Assembly (NCBI GenBank): GCA_022791355.1
Contig: JAAVYX010000255.1
Location: 1-8,563 of the forward strand
Source of the DNA: Clostridiales bacterium
GTDB taxonomy: Bacteria > Bacillota > Clostridia > Oscillospirales > Acutalibacteraceae
Reading direction: 5' to 3'
DNA length: 8,563 bases
The translations under genes were made by a program, and so were the position numbers. The notes under the pieces were generated by a model, which was given only the letters and a program-made list of their open reading frames with translations, had not been told where the DNA came from and searched no databases. Below are positions 1 through 5,988 of the stretch, in pieces (position 1 is the stretch's first letter; each line of letters begins with the position of its first letter).

Positions 1-200
1 ATTTGATTTGTGCAATATTTATTTTTCAAACAAGCCCTAAATTATAGCGAGAGATATCTATCATGCATGTAATATAAAATCCGTAAGAATCTTCTCTGGC
101 GGCTGCGTCTTCCCACATAGGATATAACAATTTTCGGAGTAATAAAAAGGTGAATCTGCCGCCAAACAAAAACGCCAAACAGAGCGAAAGCCATAGCAGC

Positions 201-221
201 TAAGGAATAAACTATTCCTTA
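201..221. repeat. Small AT-rich inverted repeat at the end of the NfeD-like gene
   Basis: Arms 201-209 and 213-221 are perfectly complementary (9 bp) around a 3-nt loop, and they overlap the stop codon of the minus-strand gene. The position suits a transcript-end hairpin, but on the minus strand it is not followed by a T-run and the stem is AT-rich. Termination is therefore only a possibility. The rest of 1-200 is AT-rich and I see no credible gene in it. Confidence 0.35.
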
Positions 222-940
222 TTTCCCAATAGTAGCGGCCGCACCACCAGCAGACTCTCTGAAGCAAGCCCCACTACCTGCACCTGTTCCCCTGGACGAA
301 TGGGGGTCTCCCAATCGGTGACGGCCTCCAGCTCTACCAACTGCTCCTGTACCAAAACGTTTATCTTACCGGTACCCCCGCGGCAGGCCGGCACGGTTAG
401 ATAACAGGTGCCGGTATGCGCGATGGCGTTGCGCAGGGAAAGGGTGCCGTTTTCCTGTAGCCCCAGGGCCCACTTTAAAATGAGGGCAACCAGCAGCAAA
501 GCCAGAAAGCCGCCCAGAACACCCAGTCCCACCGAGGGGCCTACGGGCAGACCGCAGTCCAGCAGGGCGATGCCCAGCCAGCCGCCCACCGCGAAGAAGG
601 CTACAAGACCTCTGATGGTAAAGATGCGTACCCCGGCCCCGTGATGGGCGCCGTCGTGCGCGGGCTCATGGTCGAAATCATGGTCGACGTCTATGTCCGC
701 ATCCGCATCCATATCCAGGTCTGCGTCCAGGTCCAGGTCCAAATCCGCGTCGCCGTCCATGTCGCCGCCGGACAGGGCGGAATGATCCGTTAGGCCACCA
801 TGGTCGGCGTCATGACCGCCGGCGCCGAAAAGCAGCAAAATCGTTTGCAGCGCCAGCAGAACAGTGGCCGGAATGGCAAAGCAGGCCAGGATTTGCTGGA
901 GGCTGCTCAGAGCCTCCCACCAACTGGTAAACCATTGCAT
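212..940 (-). CDS. NfeD-like membrane protein with an Asp-X repeat loop
   Basis: This 242-residue protein has the layout of NfeD/YuaF-type membrane proteins, which usually partner flotillins or SPFH proteins in membrane organisation. A hydrophobic segment at about 17-40 is followed by a polar loop at 41-105, then paired membrane segments at about 107-128 and 134-158. A compact beta-rich C-terminal domain at about 165-237 resembles the NfeD OB fold (NAIAHTGTCYLTVP, then a GxVQVVG-like strand). The loop is extraordinary: from Asp60 to Asp90 every second residue is Asp. Arg105, Arg110 and Lys156 suggest by the positive-inside rule that loop and OB domain are cytoplasmic, which is inference. The ATG has AAGGAGG 7 nt upstream. 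It follows the DUF1836 gene by 35 nt on the same strand, so the two form an operon. No flotillin gene is visible, although one could lie left of the window. Family assignment is by architecture; the exact role is unknown. Confidence 0.8.
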   Translation of the reverse strand: MQWFTSWWEALSSLQQILACFAIPATVLLALQTILLLFGAGGHDADHGGLTDHSALSGGDMDGDADLDLDLDADLDMDADADIDVDHDFDHEPAHDGAHHGAGVRIFTIRGLVAFFAVGGWLGIALLDCGLPVGPSVGLGVLGGFLALLLVALILKWALGLQENGTLSLRNAIAHTGTCYLTVPACRGGTGKINVLVQEQLVELEAVTDWETPIRPGEQVQVVGLASESLLVVRPLLLGNKE

Positions 941-975
941 ATAGCATCCTCCTTTTCTTACCCCTTGCTTACAGT

Positions 976-1566
976 CTACATGAGCTCATGGAACAGCTGG
1001 TCGGCCAGATTCTTGATGCGGCCGGCCTCGCAGGCCAGCGCCATAACCGTCAGGGCCCGCTCCAGCCGCGTCCTGGAATCGGGGGCGGGGCCGCTGTAAT
1101 CCTCGGTCTGCTCCCGCACCAGCCGGCGCACCCCATCCAGGGAGATTCCCTCCTCGGGCGTTAAGCGCCGCACCACCTCGCACAGATAATTATACAGCTG
1201 GCTTTCCTTAATAATGTCATCCGACCGGTCCTCCACCAGGCCGTTGACGTAGGCCATCAGCTGCACGATCTGCTCGATCTGCATACAATCCCGCAGGGAG
1301 CTGATAATAAGGATGCGGGCCAGCTGGGTTTCGTCGTATTTCTTCTGGATGGGCTTGGATACCCAGCCCCGCTTGACCCAGTTTTGGATGGTGGAGCCCT
1401 CCAGGCCGGTGACGGCGGCCACCTGGGAGAGACTCAGCCCCCCCGCGGCCGCCAGCAGCGGCTCGATCATGGAGAAGGCCGTTCGATTGCCCTTTGTATC
1501 CGGTAAATTGGTGCCGGGGATATTGACGCCGGCAATGCTTTTGCCAGGACCGCCGGTTGGCTGCAT
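976..1566 (-). CDS. DUF1836 family MerR-like DNA-binding protein
   Basis: This is a 196-residue cytoplasmic protein of the DUF1836 family, common in Firmicutes and presumed to be transcriptional regulators. Residues 44-70 (LSLSQVAAVTGLEGSTIQNW followed by VKRGWV) form a MerR-like winged-helix recognition region. The conserved segment continues with KKYDETQLARILIISSLRDC and a helical stretch IEQIVQLMAYVNG at about 77-109. The rest is helical and probably mediates dimerisation or effector binding. Residues 1-30 are low-complexity Gly/Pro/Asn and look disordered. The ATG at 1566 is preferred over the in-frame one at 1605 because AAGGAGG (1575-1581) sits 8 nt before it, and the longer form would read through that site. 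It is first gene of an operon with the NfeD-like gene. An 18-bp dyad inside its promoter suggests autoregulation (inference). The ligand and targets are not known. Confidence 0.85.
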   Translation of the reverse strand: MQPTGGPGKSIAGVNIPGTNLPDTKGNRTAFSMIEPLLAAAGGLSLSQVAAVTGLEGSTIQNWVKRGWVSKPIQKKYDETQLARILIISSLRDCMQIEQIVQLMAYVNGLVEDRSDDIIKESQLYNYLCEVVRRLTPEEGISLDGVRRLVREQTEDYSGPAPDSRTRLERALTVMALACEAGRIKNLADQLFHELM

Positions 1567-1574
1567 AGTCGCCG

Positions 1575-1581
1575 CCTCCTT
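1575..1581 (-). promoter_or_regulatory. Ribosome binding site that sets the DUF1836 start
   Basis: Read on the minus strand this is AAGGAGG, 8 nt before the ATG at 1566. It lies inside the reading frame of the alternative ATG at 1605, so it argues for the shorter 196-residue protein. Confidence 0.8.
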
Positions 1582-1614
1582 ACATGTTTCTCGAACCCCT
1601 TTCAAGTTGATTTG

Positions 1615-1643
1615 ATTATATCAGAGGTTCACGCGAACCTCAA
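1615..1643 (-). promoter_or_regulatory. Sigma-A-type promoter of the DUF1836-NfeD operon
   Basis: On the minus strand TTGAGG (1643-1638) and a consensus TATAAT (1620-1615) are separated by exactly 17 nt. Transcription would begin near 1608, giving a leader of about 40 nt before the ATG at 1566. The spacer is almost entirely occupied by an inverted repeat. Confidence 0.75.
1624..1641. promoter_or_regulatory. Operator-like dyad within the DUF1836 promoter
   Basis: GAGGTTC and GAACCTC form perfect 7-bp arms around a 4-nt centre. The dyad lies between the -35 and -10 elements and touches the -35. MerR-family proteins bind dyads in this position, and the protein encoded downstream carries a MerR-like helix-turn-helix, so autoregulation is the simplest reading. 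That binding is inferred, not shown. Confidence 0.6.
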
Positions 1644-1826
1644 CGGGCAAATAAAGCGCCTTTGCACCGGTTTGAAATCCCGGATTTATTTACCGCTTTA
1701 TTTCTCTTGTTTTCTTACAAATTCTATTATTTTCTATGTTTTTCGCGCGTTTTGATTTGGGCCTAAAAAGCGGGACGGAAAAATGCGGGGAAATTTTATG
1801 TTGCGCTTCTCTTTTGCAGTATTTTT

Positions 1827-1835
1827 TGGTATAAT
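1827..1835 (+). promoter_or_regulatory. Extended -10 promoter of the hydrolase/Mur ligase operon
   Basis: TGGTATAAT contains a consensus -10 (1830-1835) preceded directly by the TGn extended -10 motif. At the usual distance the -35 is poor (TTCTCT at 1807-1812), which is typical of extended -10 promoters. Transcription would start near 1842, leaving a leader of about 60 nt. Confidence 0.6.
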
Positions 1836-1889
1836 ATATTGGTTAAATTATACGCGGATTCGGCTGAAATCCGGGTACACTTAAGGTTA

Positions 1890-1897
1890 GGGGAGGG
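1890..1897 (+). promoter_or_regulatory. Ribosome binding site for a TTG start
   Basis: GGGGAGGG ends 6 nt before TTG at 1904. There is no in-frame ATG near this site, so it supports the TTG as the initiation codon of the hydrolase. Confidence 0.75.
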
Positions 1898-1903
1898 AAT
1901 CCC

Positions 1904-2677
1904 TTGGAAAATCAGAAGCAGATAACCGTTCAGGGACTGTCCATACGATATACCGACGAGGGGGAAGGCCAGCCCATCCTGCTGCTGCACGGCTGGGGCT
2001 CCTCGCTGGACGCTTTCGCCCGTATCCGGCGGGAGTTTGCCGGGGCTTTCCGGCTGGTAGCGTTGGACTTTCCCGGCTTTGGCGGCAGCGATATGCCTCC
2101 CGAACCCTGGGATGTGGAGGCCTACGCCCGCTTTACCCTGGGCTTTTTGGAGGCGGTGGGCCTGCGGGACCCCATTCTGGCCGGTCACTCCTTCGGCGGC
2201 CGGGTGATTATGAAGCTGTGCGGCACCGGCCGGGTCCAGCCCCCCAAGATCATTTTGATCGACGCGGCGGGGGTGGCGCCCCATAAGACCCTCAAGCAGC
2301 GGTTGCGCCAGCGGAGCTTTAAGCTGATCAAAGGGGCGCTGACCCTGCCGGGGCTGCGGAGTCATACCGAGGAGCTGTTAAACAAGGCCCGCCGGCATTA
2401 CGGCTCGGCCGATTACAACAGCGCACCCGAGGTGCTGCGGGGTACTCTGGTCAAGGTGGTAAACGAGGACCTGTCGGGGCTGCTGCCGGCCATCAAGGCC
2501 CCCACACTGCTGATCTACGGGGAAAAGGATACGGCCACGCCGGTGGCCGACGCAAAAAAAATCGAACGGCTCATCCCCGACGCGGGACTCTGCGTCATCG
2601 AGGGGGCGGGTCATTTCTCCTTTGTGGAGCGGCCCTATCAGGTGCACCGCATCCTGCACAGCTTTTTAGGAGGCTAA
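1904..2677 (+). CDS. Alpha/beta hydrolase
   Basis: This 257-residue protein has the full alpha/beta-hydrolase plan. The oxyanion-hole motif HGWG is at 29-32 and DFPGFGGS at 55-62. The nucleophile elbow GHSFGG places Ser96 as nucleophile. The acid is probably Asp209 (YGEKDTATP) and the base His237 (GAGHFSFVERP), so the Ser-Asp-His triad is intact. A helical cap lies at about 125-190. There is no signal peptide, so it should act in the cytoplasm. The natural substrate cannot be read from sequence; an ester, amide or small acyl compound is likely. It starts with TTG, supported by its ribosome binding site. The stop is followed after 2 nt by the Mur ligase ATG, whose AGGAGG lies inside this gene, so the two are translationally coupled. 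A role in handling a cell-wall precursor or lipid intermediate is inference from that coupling. Confidence 0.9.
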   Translation: MENQKQITVQGLSIRYTDEGEGQPILLLHGWGSSLDAFARIRREFAGAFRLVALDFPGFGGSDMPPEPWDVEAYARFTLGFLEAVGLRDPILAGHSFGGRVIMKLCGTGRVQPPKIILIDAAGVAPHKTLKQRLRQRSFKLIKGALTLPGLRSHTEELLNKARRHYGSADYNSAPEVLRGTLVKVVNEDLSGLLPAIKAPTLLIYGEKDTATPVADAKKIERLIPDAGLCVIEGAGHFSFVERPYQVHRILHSFLGG

Positions 2678-2679
2678 AT

Positions 2680-4278
2680 ATGGAGCTTTTTTATACTTTG
2701 GGGACGGCGGCCCTTTGCGTCGCCGCTCTCTTCGCCCTGACCCGGCAAATCCATATGTTCCAGCAAAACTCCTACTATCCCAGCCGGTACATGGGCTGGC
2801 TGAAAACGGCCGGGCCTTGGCGGGCGCTGGGGACGGGACTGCTTACGGCGGGCTGCGGCCTGCTCTTGCGGCTGGCCGGCCCCCTCCCCTTCTGCGGCGG
2901 CTGTCTTTTGGCCGGCCTTATCCGGATTCCCTTTGCCGTTTCAGGGCAGAAAAAGGCCATCAAGCCCCTGGTTTTTACCGCCCGGGTCAAGCGGATGTAC
3001 GTTACCGCCGCCCTGCTGCTGGCCGCCCTTACCTTTCTTACCTCCCTGCTGACCGGCCTGCCCCAAAGGGTCCTCATTTGCCTGGTCCTGCTTTTGGGCT
3101 GGTGTACGCCGGGACTGCTGCTGGCGGTCTTCGCCGTCAACCATCCGGTGGAAAAGAGCATCGCCCGCTGGTATGTGGGGGACGCCAAGCGGATTCTGCG
3201 GGACTGCCGGGATTTAAAGGTCATCGGGGTCACCGGAAGCTACGGAAAAACCAGCACCAAATATATTCTGGGCCGCATTTTAAGCGAACGGTACAACACG
3301 GTCATCACCCCTGAGAGCTTCAACACTCCCCTAGGGGTGGTCCGTACCGTGCGGGAAAAGCTGGGGCCTGGCGCGCAGATTTTCGTCTGCGAGATGGGGG
3401 CCAAAAATGTGGGGGACATTGAGGAAATCTGCCGGATCGCCAACCCCAGCATGGGGGTGATCACCTCCATCGGCCCCCAGCATCTGGAGACCTTCGGTTC
3501 CATCGAAAACGTAACCGCCACCAAGTTTGAGCTTTGCGAGCATGTGCTGCAAAATCACGGTACGGTTTTTCTCAACACCGATAACCCGTATATCGCCGGG
3601 CGGGCCGCGGATATTCTCGCCGGCTCCAAAATCACCTACGGCGTTCGGGAGAATAAGGAACAGCCCGCGCCCGGCTTTTACGCCGCCGGCCTGTCCTGCG
3701 GCCGAAACGGCTCGTCCTTTGAAATTGTGGGAGACGGGCGGCGGGTGGCGGTCTCCACCCGGCTGCTGGGCATGCACAGCGTCCTCAATATACTGGCCGC
3801 CGCCTCGGTGGCCTTCCACCTGGGGCTGACCGACAGCGAGGTTAAATACGCCGTGTCCCAGCTGAAGCCCCCGCCCCACCGGCTGGAACTGAAGCCCTTT
3901 CTCAACGGCTCGGTACTCATCGACGACGCGTACAACGCCAATCCCGAGGGCTGTCTGGAGGCCGTGCGGGTGCTGGGAAGTTTTGATGGAATGCGGAAGG
4001 TCATCGTCACCCCCGGCCTGGTGGAGCTGGGCGAAAAGGAGTACGACTGCAACTATCAGCTGGGACTGGCGGCGGGCAAGACCTGCGACGTTATCATCCT
4101 GGTGGGGGAAAAGCGGGCGGTCCCCATGGCCGACGCTGTGGCGACTCTGGATTTTCCCAAAGAGAATCTGCACATCGTAAAGTCCTTCTCCGACGCGATG
4201 GGGCTGATGCGGCGTATGGTCGATGCGAATACCGCCGTACTTTTTGAAAACGACCTGCCCGATAACTACGCGGGCTGA
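2680..4278 (+). CDS. Membrane-anchored MurF-like Mur ligase family protein
   Basis: This is a 532-residue ATP-dependent amide ligase of the Mur family. Residues 1-155 are hydrophobic, with about five possible membrane segments (near 4-21, 48-65, 67-86, 106-126 and 130-152). The central ATPase domain starts near 178 with the P-loop GVTGSYGKTS (183-192), the metal-binding EMG (238-240) and SIGPQHLETFG (263-273), which matches the conserved Mur His region. MHSVLN (365-370) ends the domain. The C-terminal domain has RLEL (401-404) and DDAYNANP (415-422), the MurF signature. MurF joins D-Ala-D-Ala to UDP-MurNAc-tripeptide, but the soluble N-terminal domain that binds the UDP sugar is absent here and the membrane region takes its place. 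The substrate may therefore be lipid-linked or otherwise different (inference). The ATG has AGGAGG 6 nt upstream. It is coupled to the hydrolase and followed by a Ddl. The ending ENDLPDNY looks natural, not truncated. Confidence 0.88.
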   Translation: MELFYTLGTAALCVAALFALTRQIHMFQQNSYYPSRYMGWLKTAGPWRALGTGLLTAGCGLLLRLAGPLPFCGGCLLAGLIRIPFAVSGQKKAIKPLVFTARVKRMYVTAALLLAALTFLTSLLTGLPQRVLICLVLLLGWCTPGLLLAVFAVNHPVEKSIARWYVGDAKRILRDCRDLKVIGVTGSYGKTSTKYILGRILSERYNTVITPESFNTPLGVVRTVREKLGPGAQIFVCEMGAKNVGDIEEICRIANPSMGVITSIGPQHLETFGSIENVTATKFELCEHVLQNHGTVFLNTDNPYIAGRAADILAGSKITYGVRENKEQPAPGFYAAGLSCGRNGSSFEIVGDGRRVAVSTRLLGMHSVLNILAAASVAFHLGLTDSEVKYAVSQLKPPPHRLELKPFLNGSVLIDDAYNANPEGCLEAVRVLGSFDGMRKVIVTPGLVELGEKEYDCNYQLGLAAGKTCDVIILVGEKRAVPMADAVATLDFPKENLHIVKSFSDAMGLMRRMVDANTAVLFENDLPDNYAG

Positions 4279-4289
4279 CCCTGAACGTG

Positions 4290-4308
4290 GCTTTGCAAGG
4301 GCTTTTTT
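4290..4308 (+). terminator. Weak intrinsic-terminator-like hairpin after the Mur ligase
   Basis: GCTTT (4290-4294) can pair with AGGGC (4298-4302), with two G-U pairs and a 3-nt loop, followed by six T (4303-4308). The stem is weak, so at most partial termination is expected. Read-through into the downstream ligase is plausible. Confidence 0.25.
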
Positions 4309-4325
4309 CAGCCGGGCTGTTGGGG

Positions 4326-4460
4326 TCCGGCCGTTCTGGCGCACGTTTTAAAAGGTCAATTAAAGCGCATAGATTTATGTTCAAAGGGCGTTCCTTGCTT
4401 CCCGCAAGGGACGCTTCTAGAGGTTTGACCCAACCGGCAGCGCCAGAACGGGACGCCGGA
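4326..4460. repeat. Nested inverted repeats (candidate structured RNA element)
   Basis: Three concentric pairings occur in order. The outer arms are 4331-4342 (CCGTTCTGGCGC) and 4440-4451, a perfect 12-bp match, extended by TCCGG (4326-4330) with CCGGA (4456-4460) across a 4-nt bulge. The middle pair is GGTCAA (4354-4359) with TTGACC (4425-4430). The inner pair is an 11-bp hairpin, 4388-4398 with 4404-4414, with one G-U pair and loop TTCCC. Correct nesting of three independent stems is more than chance composition would readily give. It could be a cis-acting RNA, an attenuator or a small palindromic repeat element. I cannot tell which. Confidence 0.55.
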
Positions 4461-4596
4461 AAAGCGCCTCTGCCCGTCCGGCCACAGCGCCTTCCGAGCC
4501 GGGGCGCAGGTATGCAAAGTGCAAGAGCCCCCGCGCAAAAATTCACATCGCTTTTTTGCTTAAACACACGCTACAGCTACATAAGGAGGAATCGTC

Positions 4597-5799
4597 ATGA
4601 AAACCAATCTGGCAGTCTTTTTCGGCTGCTCTTCGGTAGAGCACGAGGTATCGATTATTTCGGCCGTCCAGGCCATGGAGGCCATGGACCGGGAAAAATA
4701 CAACGTCGTCCCCCTGTACGTAGGCAAGGACGGGGATATGTTCACCGGCGAGGGTCTGCTTAAAATGTCCAATTACAAGGAGCTGCCCGCCCTGCTGAAA
4801 AACTGCCAGCGGGTCCATGTGGTCCGGGAAAACGGCCGGGCGGTCATGCGGGAGGTAAGTCCCGGCCGTTTCAAGAAAAAGCCTCCAGTAACCCTGGACG
4901 TGGCCTTCCCCATCGTACACGGCACCAACTGTGAGGACGGTACTTTACAGGGATACTTTGAAATGCTGGGCATTCCCTACGTGGGCTGCGACGTACTGTC
5001 CTCGGCTTTGGGCATGGACAAGGCGGCCTTTAAACATGTGCTGGCCGCCCATGGTCTGCCGGTGCTGCCCTGCGTCAGCTTTACCGCCCGGCGGTGGACC
5101 GAGGACAAGGCTCCCATCCTGGAAAAAATCCAGGCGGCCATTGGGTACCCTTGCATTGTCAAGCCGGTCAACCTGGGCTCCAGCGTGGGCATCAGCAAGG
5201 CCGACAGTCCCGACCGGCTGGAGGAGGCCGTCTCCTTGGCCTCCTCCTTTGCGGGCGATATTCTGGTGGAACGGGCGGTGGAGAACCTGCGGGAGATCAA
5301 CTGCGCGGCGCTGGGGGACCGGGACGAATGTCAGGCCTCGGTCTGCGAGGAGCCGGTCATGAGCGATGAGATTCTCTCCTATCAGGATAAATACATGTCC
5401 GGCGGCAGCAAGGACGACAAGCTGGCAAACGGCTCCAAGGGCATGTCCTCCCTCAAACGCCGGCTGCCCGCCGAAATACCGGAAGAAAAGGCGGCCGAAA
5501 TCCAGGAACTGGCCAAGGACGCCTTTATGGCCATCGGCGGCGCCGGCGTGGCCCGTATCGACTTCCTCATGGACGTATCCGACGGCAACCGGGTTTATGT
5601 CAATGAAATCAACACCATTCCCGGCTCCCTGGCCTTCTATCTCTGGGAGGCCGCCGGTATACCTTACCGGGACTTGATCGACCGGCTGGTGGAGCTGGCC
5701 TTCAAGCGGGCCCGCCGCCGGGCCAACCTGATGTTTACCATCGAAACCAACCTGCTCTCTCAGGCGGGAGACCTGGGCGGCTCCAAGGGAAAGGCGTAG
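4597..5799 (+). CDS. ddl: D-alanine--D-alanine ligase family protein
   Basis: This 400-residue ATP-grasp ligase would join two D-alanines, or a close analogue, for the peptidoglycan stem in the cytoplasm. Family motifs appear in order: FGCSSVEHEVS (9-19) with Glu15, HGTNCEDGTLQG (108-119), MDK with Lys142, IVKP with Lys189, LGSSVGIS (193-200), the loop SYQDKY with Lys265 and Tyr266, RIDF with Asp322, and NEINTIPG (336-343) with metal ligands Glu337 and Asn339. The Glu/Ser/Tyr set matches the substrate-binding triad of E. coli DdlB. Keeping Tyr at the loop position favours D-Ala over D-lactate as second substrate. It is about 90 residues longer than DdlB, with a longer linker after the catalytic loop (about 268-300) and a basic C-terminal tail. 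The ATG has AAGGAGG 7 nt upstream. It follows the MurF-like gene across the structured gap. Confidence 0.88.
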   Translation: MKTNLAVFFGCSSVEHEVSIISAVQAMEAMDREKYNVVPLYVGKDGDMFTGEGLLKMSNYKELPALLKNCQRVHVVRENGRAVMREVSPGRFKKKPPVTLDVAFPIVHGTNCEDGTLQGYFEMLGIPYVGCDVLSSALGMDKAAFKHVLAAHGLPVLPCVSFTARRWTEDKAPILEKIQAAIGYPCIVKPVNLGSSVGISKADSPDRLEEAVSLASSFAGDILVERAVENLREINCAALGDRDECQASVCEEPVMSDEILSYQDKYMSGGSKDDKLANGSKGMSSLKRRLPAEIPEEKAAEIQELAKDAFMAIGGAGVARIDFLMDVSDGNRVYVNEINTIPGSLAFYLWEAAGIPYRDLIDRLVELAFKRARRRANLMFTIETNLLSQAGDLGGSKGKA

Positions 5800-5860
5800 A
5801 GCCTGTTTAAAAATGGACTCTTAAGAGGGTTATAAAACGCCAAAACTGTCTAGGAAGGGT

Positions 5861-5885
5861 CTCGCGTAAACAACGGAAACGCGAG
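5861..5885 (+). repeat. Hairpin between ddl and the CDF exporter gene
   Basis: CTCGCGT (5861-5867) pairs with ACGCGAG (5879-5885) around an 11-nt loop. No T-run follows, so it is not a typical intrinsic terminator. A 10-bp perfect palindrome, CTCTTAAGAG, lies upstream at 5818-5827. Both sit in the 189-bp gap, in which I see no gene and no confident promoter. Confidence 0.4.
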
Positions 5886-5988
5886 CGTATATCTTCTCAC
5901 TGTTTGATTGTTTCCGTACATCAATCCGGCATTTTCGGCTTAACGGCACGTTTTAAGACCGCCAGACTGCGAAAAACGGAGCGTAATT

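Larger units (their letters stand above)
1567..1903. other. Divergent intergenic region between the DUF1836 and hydrolase genes
   Basis: This 337-bp stretch separates two divergent operons. It holds the minus-strand promoter and dyad near 1615-1643, an AT-rich central part (about 1680-1800) in which I see no gene or strong hairpin, and the plus-strand extended -10 promoter near 1827-1835. A short hairpin (CGGATT 1855-1860 with AATCCG 1868-1873) lies in the plus-strand leader. Confidence 0.7.
4279..4596 (+). other. Long structured leader/intergenic region before ddl
   Basis: This 318-bp gap sits between two genes of related function on the same strand. It contains a weak T-run hairpin near 4290-4308, a set of nested inverted repeats across 4326-4460, another possible pairing of GCGCCTC (4464-4470) with GGGGCGC (4501-4507), and an AT-rich tail ending in the ddl ribosome binding site. 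I see no T-box conserved core or other leader class I can name. No coding frame here resembles a real gene. Confidence 0.6.

Noticed and set aside
61..267. A 68-residue open frame on the minus strand overlapping the end of the NfeD-like gene
   Set aside because: It overlaps the better-supported gene in another frame, has no convincing ribosome binding site and shows odd Trp/Cys/Tyr-rich composition.
1567..1605. A longer DUF1836 protein starting at the ATG at 1605
   Set aside because: The extra 13 codons would include the AAGGAGG that serves the ATG at 1566, and the upstream ATG has only a poor ribosome binding site.
3331..4344. A 337-codon open frame antisense to the Mur ligase gene
   Set aside because: It is a by-product of GC-rich codon bias opposite a gene with clear family motifs. 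The translation is rich in Gly/His/Gln and shows no recognisable domain.
4279..4596. A T-box leader before ddl
   Set aside because: The conserved T-box antiterminator sequence and a strong terminator close to the start codon are missing.
4287..4763. A 158-codon plus-strand frame running through the ddl leader into ddl
   Set aside because: Its translation is Arg/Pro/Gly-rich with no domain, it enters ddl out of frame, and the region is better explained by inverted repeats.
5800..5988. A manganese (yybP-ykoY), NiCo or other metal riboswitch upstream of the CDF exporter
   Set aside because: The conserved core sequences of these riboswitches are not visible; only a simple hairpin, a short palindrome and an imperfect dyad are present.
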